A stretch of DNA of 64,000 nucleotides from Branchiostoma floridae (taxonomy: Eukaryota; Chordata; Leptocardii; Amphioxiformes; Branchiostomatidae). The stretch lies in contig NC_049986.1 of the NCBI RefSeq assembly GCF_000003815.2, forward strand, positions 19,113,006 through 19,177,005, read 5' to 3'. How positions within the stretch are numbered: the first letter of the stretch is position 1; each line of letters opens with the position of its first letter. The notes beneath the pieces are model-generated. The model was not told the DNA's origin. It made no database searches and saw only the letters and a list, made by a program, of their open reading frames with translations. The translations under genes and the position numbers were made by a program. Below are positions 1 to 11,411 of the stretch, piece by piece.

Positions 1-714
1 TACATTGGAAATATATTTTCACAGAGACGTATTGTTATAATGTGCTCCCATGTATCAACCCTGTATTACTGCTGTCTTAAGAACAAATTAAATTGTGCTT
101 TAAACTTTGACATATTGCATTAAACAGGAAAGTAGAGACTCAGCCCTGTGTGTGGTAAATCTCTCTATATTTTATTCATTCAACAATCAGACTACTTATC
201 AAGCGGGCATTTGAAAATGACACAGCAGCAAAAAATTAGCAGCAATATCTGCTCATCCCTGTTTCTACAATAATCAAGTCCAAATCACTGATGATTGCAA
301 CAACCATATTTGACAGACTGATCCATACTACACATGGGGGTGGGGGGCGGTAAAGTAAAACATAACTTGAGACAAATTCTACAAAAAAGTGTCTATTTTC
401 AACCTTGAACAAATTTTTTCCACCGGGTCTGCAATTGTGTATACTTCTATCTGACAAGTGTTGTTATAAAGAAATATTGACAAGATATGTATATTGCAGA
501 TATCTTTCAAGAAACATATTTTTACAAACAGCGTAACAAAAAATCAATTATCTATTTATTATCTGTACCTGCAACTCTTTTTACCCAGTATAAACATTAC
601 AAACCTTTGCACAAACGCCCTCTAGCAGTTACTGCTAGAAATGCACTTTATGCACTTGATGCAATGTTCACCGTGGTCTTGGTTCCACGGTTACCACCAT
701 ATGTTGTTTTTGGT
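1..714 (-). other. RNPEP 3' UTR and downstream flank
   Basis: This stretch lies downstream of the RNPEP stop codon (the gene reads on the minus strand). Minus-strand AATAAA polyadenylation hexamers occur at 555-560 and 171-176, about 155 and 540 nt past the stop. Either could end the transcript. I see no other gene here; plus-strand open frames across 487-996 are antisense to the last RNPEP exon. Confidence 0.6.
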
Positions 715-863
715 CTAAGCACTAAGAATCTTCTGTACATAATTGCGCACATTAACATGGAGAGTGTCTTTGGTCGCCTCGAAGATTTCTCGAGCAAAGT
801 GTTGAGCCTCGGAACTCCCCGCCTTCAAGGCACGGTAGATGGGCAGGGTGTACTTCTGCTTCC
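715..863 (-). CDS. RNPEP: RNPEP last coding exon (13) with stop
   Basis: The exon enters in phase 1 and encodes [20 protein letters not shown] then [20 protein letters not shown] and YVQKILSA, followed by a TAG stop at 715-717. It matches the KQKYTLPLYHA and HSNVVNYVQQI ends of vertebrate RNPEP. Acceptor ctccag. Confidence 0.95.
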
Positions 864-3800
864 CTGGAGAAAAACAAAGGTGGAATTTCTTGTTACTTCA
901 ACACCCTTTGAGTTGATTACACACAGCGGGAAAAAAGCTCAGCCAAGAAGTTTCCAAAGGACAATTTCTTCTTTTCTACAGCCAATGTCCTTTTGAGCAC
1001 CATTTTTGGAGGTAACACAATGTTGAAAGGTCACAGAGGGAAAAAATATGTTTCCACCCTGGAACCACAACTTTCTGGTGATCTATTATGTTGGACTGTC
1101 CCTACCTTTATCGTATAAAGCAAGAACAACACCAATAGTTGAGCTGACAAGTGCCAAGTGTGTTGACAATTTGACACCTGCGTTATAAACACTACTACAT
1201 GTAGCTGCCTCTTCAGTCAACTAAAACTATCGATGTACTTGAATTCAGGTTTCATATATCGCATAACAGATGCAGAGTTGTTTTGAAACATTTTACAGCA
1301 TGTCAAATAAATATGTGGTATCTTAAATAACCATACACAAAACCGGTACACATATTCTTGTACAGTACAGTGCTTGGAAAACATATGATTGTCTGCCTGC
1401 TGCACTGTCCAAGAGGATTAAGCTACATGTATGAAATGTTTTGTTCTACCAATAAACCTTGAAACTTATTAGTCAGCATTGACATCCCTATTCAACGATC
1501 TCAGTTGCTTCATATTTCAAATGATAAGGTCTTTACATCTTCTGGTGGTTTTATTTTTGTGTTGTCTCTACCTTGAAATCATCCCATGGTGAATATACAT
1601 TTCCATTGTTTCACTTCTGTTTTAAATTGTTCCAACATGTATAACAATGACTGAAAGGCTGATTTTCCATGACACCTACAGTGTAGAAGATTGAATAGGG
1701 GAACCTCTTTGATTATACCAATCACAATCTTGTGAAAAGAAATGACTTTACAGTACCTTGGCTCTCCAGGAAGGCCCTGACTTTGGGCAGGTCAGAGGTG
1801 AAGTTGCTCTTGATTATCAGCATGCACCATCTCATAGTCAGCTGGGGGTGGTGGGTAAAGGTACAAAGTTTAACATTAACACTCATAGTCATGAAATGAA
1901 ATGAGGTGACATGACAAGAAGTGAAGAGTAGAATGATCTTCAAGCCACTGAGAAACTGTTCTACTGGATGTGACAGAGAAGATGATGTTATGTACAGTAT
2001 TTCCAGGCTACACAGTGAAAAGTGGATCATAGATTAATATGCTGTCCTTTGTAAACACACACATGATTATAAAATGAAATAGAATGGAATCATGACACCA
2101 ACAAGTGAAGAGTAGAATCATCTTCAAATCAGAGAAGAGCTATCCTTCAACTGGTCGTGATAGAGATGACAGTGCTATGTACAGTATTTCCATGTTGTAC
2201 CAGGGAAATTCCTGTAGATCTTTTGTAACAAGGTTGCACAGTGAACAGGAAACCACCTGGCTTAATATTTTGGTAGGGTGGATTTTGGGCAAGCAACAAC
2301 AGCTAGGATTGGAACTCCCAAAATCTAATTTCAGACGAAAGATCACTAACCAGTTGACTTTGCACCAGGGCTTTAGCCAGCTCGAAATTTTTTTCCGTCA
2401 GCCAATTACAATCGTCGCGAAAACCGCGAAAATTAATTAGAAGGACTGAACTGAGACCTTGAAAAACAGGTTTTAATGAGATTATTGTATGCGAAAGGGC
2501 GCCGACACACATTGTCAACAATCATAAGAATAGCAAAACAAACAGTGTGTGGCTTTTATGGCCGTGGACGGCATCCCCAAGCCGCCTGTAGCTTCCACCA
2601 AGGATTTTTGTCCGTCAAGGTTGACGGATTGGTTTTAAAATTTTTCCGTCAGACGCAGCAAATTTCCGTCAATTGACGGAAAAACGGACGCTGGCTAGAC
2701 ACCTGCTTTGCACTAAGGAAAATGACATTATTTTTACACAACAATGCAATGTAGCTGTTCCATAATGGCATTAGGTAAAATAAAACTTTGTGTAAAAAAC
2801 AAACAAGACATGCTTGTTTTTGTTTGTTATATAACTGTGCCTCAAGATGTAACACCAGTTTTGTACGTGTAGTTTTACATGTTCAAGCTGTTTGATCCAT
2901 CACACGTGGAAGAATACAAGTATCACTCACCTGGTGAGTATAAGGATCTTAAAAATGTGCTTAAGGATTGTCGGGACTTCAGTTTTACGTGCTATTCAAG
3001 AAGGCATTTCTTAAAGGAGCTATATACATGTATGTACTCATCCACTTACCTCAGCATTGTGAGACTCTGCAATCTTAGGGTATTTCTTGGCCAGTGCCTG
3101 TATGGTGTCGTGGGTCAGCTTGGGTCGCTCCACAAGTTTGTCCAGGAAGTGGACGATCTGGTAGGTCTTCCAGTCTGATATGTCTGGCACCACCTCTGCG
3201 TTCTGAACAAAACAAGTTCACAGATCTAAAACAATTCCTTCTTCCAAAACAGAGAACAAATGCAAAGAAGAAATGGTTTCTGTTCAAAGTGTCTGACAGT
3301 GTGTAACATGCTTGGGTCGCTCCACAAGTTTGTCCAGGAAGTAACCAATCTGGTACATCTTCCAGTCCGATGTCTGTTACTACCTCTGGGTTCTGAACAG
3401 AACAAATTTATCAATCAGAAACGATCCTGAAGCACGGAACAAACGCAAAGAAGAAATAGTTTCTGTTCAAAGTGTCTGACAGTGTGTAAAGTGCTAGGGT
3501 CACTCCACAAGTTTGTCCATGCAAGAAGTGAACAATCTGGTAGGTTTTCCAGTCTGATATGTCCGGCACAACCTCCTGGTTCTGAACAGAACAAAGTCAC
3601 CGATCTAAAACAATTCCTTCTTCCAAAACACAGAACAAATGCGAAGAAGAAATGGTTTCTGTTTAAAGTGTCTGACAGTGTGTAAAGTGCTTGACACAAA
3701 TGTGTCCAGGAAATGGACAATCTGGTAGGTTTTCCAACCACATATGTCGATTACCACCTCTGGGTTCTGACAGAACGGGTACATTGAAAAACATTTAATT

Positions 3801-6800
3801 ATCCATTTTTTTAAACACAGAACAAGTTCAAACTTAAGATGACATGGTTTCTGAAAAAAAAACGTCTGTCTGGTTGTGTCTGAGTATCAATTTCATATTG
3901 ATATGGACCCCATAATATTTAATTCTGGAACTGCAGGGGTACATGTATTTCTGAGTTCTGAACAGAACAAATCCATTGATCACAAACCCATTCCTCTTCC
4001 AAACACAGAACAAACGCAAAGAAGAAATGGTTTCTGTAAAAATGTCTGTGTGCATTAAGTGCTTGGATCACTCCACAAGAAGTGGAAGATCTGGTAGGTT
4101 TTTCAGTCTTTTCTACCTCAGAATGTCTGAGGGACCAGAAAATGTACACCATTCTTTTCATCTCCTTAATCTGATTCCAACTGCACTGCATAACATGTTG
4201 ATATCAAATGAATGGATCAGTCTGACCCACTATAGAAAAAAAACATCTCAAACCCCATTAACAAATGGCATCATCAGCTATGAGTATTATGTCCGTACTT
4301 TGCCGGATTAGTCTATTCAGAAAAAAGGGGGGTCACCTCCTCCATCTGGTCCCCCGCCCAATGAGCTGCCAGCTGCTCTGCTGGGCGTGTCAGCTGTTGC
4401 CCCGGCGACAGATCTGCTACAAACGGAGGCCAGCCGGGTGTCGTCAGCCATCGCTCGAACTCATAGCCTGGTCTGGAACACAACATGTATGACAGGTTTG
4501 ACTGTGAGAATGCAATGGTGTCTTTAAAAGACAATGAACAATCTACAGGTACTATGTCAGGTAAGATGAAGTTATCCTGCAAGATATGACGACACCAAGA
4601 AATACAATGCAGCAGAACCGTGCCACTTACTTGTTCCTGAGGTCCTGTTCCCTGAGATGTGGAAAATAGTCCAGGTAAAACTCCAACATGTCCTCTGCTA
4701 CAACACTCTGCAATTGGAGAGAAGAGAAGATATGAAGGTTAAATTCCAATTGCAACACAGAAAAAAGTTAAAAGTTAAAGTTTGCCCATGCATCTACAGA
4801 CGCGTATGGTGGCGCCCATCTCCACTTCGAAGCCCTTGGGCCACACATGTGCAAGCCACTGCAGCAAGAGGCTGGTCTGCTGGTAGTGATGTGTGTTTAA
4901 CTTCCATACTCTTCTTCATTAGTGCTGAGTGCTAAGCAGAGAAAGCAGCATGTACCAGTCTTTGGTATGACTCGGCCGGGGATCGAACTCACAACCTACC
5001 GAGTGCAAGGCGAACACTTTACCCACTAGGCCATTGCACCGGTGGCAAATTGCAACATAGAGAAGAGAGAAAGTCCAGATGAAACACCAACATGTCCTCT
5101 GCTACTGAGAAGGGAGGGCCAACACCCTGGACAGTTTCATCAGGTTGGGAAGACACTGACTGGATAACAAAAGTTACTTTGTATATTGTATGTTAAGCAA
5201 GTGTTTTATTAAGCCAACATTTTGGTGAAGAACACCAGATCCTATTCTTTATATCTAGGACAAACCATGCTACCTTGTACTGAAAATTGTCAATGTACAC
5301 CTTTAAGAATCAAATCATCAACTTTCTCATTACATTGCTCCAAAAATAGATTGTCACAGATGGTGATAAAATTTGTACGTCCCAACAAGTAAATTTCCGT
5401 TCTGTACAGAGAGACTGGTCTTGTAGACAGCCATGAACGAAAGTTCAGAAATTTGTTCAGAATCTCTATTTCAAGGACAAAAATAATGTTTTCTTACCAT
5501 TCATGTTTAAGATTTAATTGATCTGGTTACCACCTCTTATTGGCATTGAACACCAGACTTTGTGAAATTGTGTTTCCTCACCCTGTACTTGAACTTGTTG
5601 ATGTAAGCCTTTAAAAACTGGTTAAATTTATCATCATGACTTGTTCAAAAGTTTCATAATCAAACTTATTGCCTCCTCTTCATATTGGCAACGAGTAATA
5701 TAGTTCTGCACTGTCCCACAGCTAGAGTTACGTGTCATACCGCAGTATCTTACAACATTTAATGGCTATGCTATGGAATAGTTTATCACTCAACCAAAGA
5801 AGCAGTTTATAGGTCAGGGCCATTAATCACAGTATTCCATCAACCTCATCATCCTTAATTTCCTTGTCTTCATTTGCCTATGTTGTGTAATTGTCAATAT
5901 ATGTGATATTGTAATGTGTTTGATGTTGTACAATGACATGCATTTTATCCCAGACTTGACAGAAAAACAGGTCAATGGACCTCCAGGGTGTATTGCCCTG
6001 GAAAATCAAAGTGAAGTGAAGTGAAAATATCTCTGTTCAATTCAAAACCAACATGTTTCCTCACCCTGTACTTGAACTTGCTGATGTAAGCCTTCAAGAA
6101 CTGGTCGAACTTCTCGTCTCCACCAGCACAGTGCTGCAGGTAACTCACAAAGGCACAGCCCTTCTCATAGGGGGTCTCATTATACGTGTCGTCTGGGTCC
6201 ACCCCCTTCTCAATCTTCACTCGCAGACAGTTCAGGGGGTGGTTCTGCAGGGGGGGGGAGTGGAATGTTGAGAGGGTACACAATTAATTTGTTATTTTAA
6301 TTAGGATGTTAAGTCTTATTCTATACACTTATTTTGTACTTTGTGTAATAGTCGTTGCCATACATTGTACCATGTACTAATGTCGTGCAATACATGTACC
6401 ATGTCCTAATGTACAAAAGAAGGACTAGAATTCAAGAGGATGTGGCAGAAATAAAGAATGTAATGTATACATAGGACGCTGGAACTCAAGAGGCAAAATT
6501 CATCAGAAGGCCTTTGTGAGTGACAGTGAGGACAAATGACCCAATAAGAGAAGCTATCGTCATAAATTCAAGTAATCGTCTGGGAACCTTGACATCTCTA
6601 ATGTCTGGAATCGTCCAAATTTTGGAAGAGGGCACATGAGCGAATTAAGGAATTGGTTCAAGCGCTTGTTTGAATTTTGTTTGGAACTGTTGTCATCGAA
6701 CAAGTGCTCTAGAACACATTCCTTAAAGCGCTCATTAACTAACATAACCACCAAAAGATTTAACAATACAATTCCCCAGACAGGTAGCAGAAGTACTACA

Positions 6801-9800
6801 AATCATGAAATGTTTGTGGTGGTTTTTACTTTTTTTTCCATCACCTCTCACTCTTAAATAATGACACCCAAATACAAAAAATGTATGTGTATTGTCTTTG
6901 TGATCAAACTGTTTCAACCGTGCAAACAGTGCACATGCCTAGATGTTCTTTCTCCTACTACTGCAAAATTAAGTCCCTGTGAAAGTAAATGAACTGGAAG
7001 TTGTAGGTGGCTTGACTAAATCACACTTCTAGGTTAGGAAGGAGTCTGGTGGGTAGCAGGGAGAGATTCACACCAGGGACTGACCTGTCCTATATCCCCC
7101 AGCTGCCTGTTGAAGGCAGACAGTCCTGTCGCCACCTTCAGTAAAAAGAACTCCCTCCCCAGGACCTTTGACATGGCATAGTTCTGGGCAAACCTTGTGA
7201 ACCCCTGTCAGGACAGGAAGATACCATGTCAATTAGGGGGGACACCACCACCTAAAGCCCCTCCAAGACTAGCAGCCAGGATATACCTCTCAGTGCACAG
7301 TGGTTCATTCCAAAATTTCATAATAAGGAAATCTGTTTTGATCAGTTTTCCAAAGAAAACTCTTCTTTTATACCTGCTCTGGCCTTTTTGAAGGCAAAGT
7401 TTAATGATTCAGATGGCAAATTTGAACTTATATCTCATAAACTTTAATGTCATGTAATACCAGACAGATTTTGTTATGAATGTTTCAATTGTCTGAATGT
7501 GTTTTTTAAATTTTGGATATAGCACTTGTACAGGTCAAAACCTAAGAAATAATTATGAAATCTGACAGTCTTTTTATGTCACATTGAATCAACCCCATTG
7601 CCAATACATTTGTATATTTCTGTGGTGCGATTTTTTTGGCCAACTGGGGCTGTACTACAAGCACAGAGAAAAGACTGAGGAAAGATTTTGTGGCTGTCAG
7701 TGGTTGGAGGGACGTGTAGTGTTCAGCATGTGTGGACCCACCTCCCCGACAGTGGTCATGTGGTTTTGGAGCAGGGCCTGCCCCGTGGCGGCCTCCAGGC
7801 ACTTGTAGGGTTCCCCGAGAACAGTGGCACACACGCGCCGCTGAGAGAACATGGTAAATCCCTGCAGAACAGTGGATAATCTAACAACTTATCATCAACA
7901 CACACACACGTGCACACACACACACACACACACATGTAGAGTTCCCCGAGAACCGTGGCACACACACGCCGCTGAGAGAACATGGTAAATCCCTGCAGAA
8001 CAGTGGATAATCTAACAACCCTCAATACACACAAATAAACACACACACACACACACACACACATACACTCCTCAAGTAACATGGCACAGGCATGGTAAAA
8101 CCCTGCAGAACAGTGAAATCTAAACATCTTCAATATTTTATCATCAACACACACAAACACACATTACCAGTTACACCATACATCTTGTAAAAATCACAGG
8201 CACATGTGCTCAGTTTGTACTTAAACAGATGATGAGTATGCTGTACCTCATTCAGCCAAAACTCACTCCAGTTGGCATTGGTTACCAGGTTCCCAAACCA
8301 GCTGTGGCACTGGAGAAAGAAACATATAAACAAATTTAAATTGACTTTCTCAGAGGCTTATGCAAAGGACTCATTTTTTCTTATATTAATCAGAAGATTT
8401 AGAACAATGTAACAAAAATGTAACAATCATTTTCAGTTCAGAAAGTAATTTGGAATGGCCTTATTGACTGTGAGAACCTACCAGTTCGTGCATGACGACA
8501 TCAGTCAGCGACTTGTCTCCCACCAGCAGGCACGGGGTCACGAAGGTCAAGCACGGGTTCTCCATCCCGCCGTACGGGAAAGATGGCGGCATGACGAGGA
8601 TATCGTACTGGCCCCATACGTACGGGCCGAACAAACCCTCCGCTACCTGGATATACTCTTCAACCACTCCCTCAAACTCTGCCTTTGCCTTTTCCTGCAA
8701 TAATAAACAGGAACTATAGAAAAGGGTAGAGAGGGTAAAGCCAGTCCAATAGCCTTTTTAAGGCCATACGGCCAGTGGGTTGTTATCTACTGCATATAGG
8801 ACACACTATTAGAAGGTAGAGCCCAATGTTCTCCTTCCACTGTCTTTTATCTTTCAAACCAAAATCTGGTACTCAATTTTGTACATCCTGGGTGGAGTGA
8901 GGAAAGTTACATTAAGTGCATTTCCCAAGGGAACAGGATCAGTAGCATGACAGGATTTGAACCTAAGACGTTTGGTTTCTAGGCCAAACATGCTGCAGAT
9001 ACATGCCACCAGACCCCATATAGTGTCAGCGAGTATAAAAGTCAAACAGGTAAATGTAAGTCTAAGCCCCACCCACCAGCACACTTGGTTCGGTCCAGAC
9101 TTTACTGCGAGGGCCAATGTCAGCAGATGCGATGTCCCCAACAGCCAGGGCGATGAGGTAAGCAGGGATGGGATGTTCCATTTTGAAGTGGGTGGTGTTG
9201 GGTTCCGGTCCCTCCGTGCGAGAGGAGGCACTCATCACAGCAGTGAGCCCTGGAGGAACCTGACGAAGAATGCTAATATTTATTTACACATAATGATACA
9301 AAGAATTAGAGAAGCTATAATTTTTTTTTTTTAAGAAAGAACATTTCTGTCCTCTAGATGTCTTCAACACAAGAAATAGCAGGATGTTCATTATACAAGA
9401 AATGAGCTTATATATCCACTACTCGAGAATCCTGACCATACCATGTCCAGAACACGAGACATTAAAACTGAAAGTCCCACTGCAGTAGCTTTAAAAACTG
9501 CTAGGGGGCCCAAAATTTTATTGTTTCAAGATCTCAAGGCCAAACGACATACTTTAGGTATACATGTACTTCCTATATATCCATCCAAGCTTCTTCAAGT
9601 TTGTGAGTTAATTATATTCACACGCGCACACACACACAAACGCTCCTGAAAACACAACCTTCTTGGCAAAGGTGCAGTTATCAAGAGAAATTCATCTTGT
9701 CCATTGTGCATTCAACTACTGTACCACCTTGACCCTAGCCGTGTAGGTTGCCTTGGTAGCGGGCGTGTCCTGAACAGGTAAGAAGGTCCGAGTGAGGACA

Positions 9801-11371
9801 CTGAACCCCATTGTGTAGAAATACGGCAACTTCTTACCTGCAACACAAGCAAAGACACATTTGTAGTACACATGGGCTGAAGAGAAGAAATGCACACAGG
9901 ATATACTAAGGCAAGAACAGAGTCGTATAAACAGGCAATGTCTTTAGTCGTTCTTGGATTTTAACAATTGGTGCTGAACTGAAATAGCAACACGTTTGAA
10001 GAGTCTGTATTTTGGTACACACAGTTTTAGGGAGCAAATATATTCCAATTCTTGTTTTTCCAAGTTCTCGTGACCTGTTTGCAGACTTCAACTGCAAAAT
10101 ACAGAGAGATACAGTATGGACAGATATTGGCATAGCTCAAATAGTTCCAATTTTCAGTATTAACTGCATGCAATTGAATGTTTGTGTAGTTGTGTATCTT
10201 GATGAGTTCCCTTGGAAATCAGTTAATTAGAATGTGGGAATATTAATACGTTTACGTGGTAGATGTTGCATGAAACACAGAAAGTCTATGAACATTTTCA
10301 TGAAAATAGTGGTATACAAAACATGTATAACCATTCCAGGTAACCATTCTGTTTGAATCATGTTTAAACAGGGGTCTTTCTAGAAAAGAATCAAGAGGGA
10401 TCACTGCAATTGAGCGGTGTCACTAAGTGGGGGAGATAGGGTTCTCCCTACCAGGGTGTGGAGGTTTTGATAATTCCAAGTTAAAATGGAGAATTCTATG
10501 GCTTTCTAGGGGCCAAAATTACTGTCAGAAAGGTCACAGTGAAGACTGTGGTCATGTGTGATCCCTGGTCAATCAGAATTTCTTACCAGAGGATCTGCTC
10601 CCCAGGGTAAGGGGGTGCATGGTCAGGGCATGTGGGGCACAGCGTCCCTGTTCCCTTGTTTTAAAAAAATCCCTGACCTAGATTACGGTAAAAGTTATTA
10701 AAGTTCTAACTAATGACAGCAAGATCCCCAATCACCTTAACTTGTGCGGAGTAGGTGGACTTTATGGCAGGAGTGTCGATACAGGGGAACATGGACCTAT
10801 TCAGGACGGACTGGCCTATGGTGAACAGGTAAGGCAGCTTCTTACCTGCAAAAGGTGGAAAAGAAAGGTGCAGATGTAGCATCTACCAAAGGGTCTTAAA
10901 ATACAAAATCCACTACAATGTGAAATTGACGACTTGCAAAAATAAATATCATTGCAGTCTCTGCAACAAGGCTAACTCTTCCATCAGATTTAGGACATAT
11001 AGGATCGAACTATTTGCAACTCTGGCAAGTCAGCTAGCTAGACCAAACACCCTGGTTAGCTTTGCCAAAGTTAGGGTTGAAGTAAGGGTTAAAATGAATG
11101 AATGAATTCTATAGCTCCACAATAGATTAGGAAAGGGTTAGCGAAAGCGTGTTAAGCAGAGTTTTGCAAGTGTGTCCGTGTGCGTGGTCTGTGTATGAAG
11201 GTTCACATGTTTGTGTGTGTCTCTGTCTGTATGACTACGAGTGTATGTGTGCATGTCTGTGTGTGTGTGTGTGCACATGTGCATCTGTGTGTGAGTCCAT
11301 CTGTGTAACTGAGCTGCGTGGTCTCTTTGCATGTGAGTGTGTGTGTGCATGTGTGTGTGTTTGCGTGTGTG

Positions 11372-11411
<40 letters not shown>

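Noticed and set aside
487-996. 169-codon plus-strand ORF
   Set aside because: Antisense to the last RNPEP exon and its 3' UTR, with no independent support.
4960-5047. Possible tRNA gene
   Set aside because: The A and B boxes belong to the head of a SINE. There is no mature tRNA 3' half or cloverleaf, and a SINE body follows.
8854-9231. 125-codon ORFs on both strands
   Set aside because: They are wrong-frame or antisense reads of RNPEP exon 4 and its flanks.
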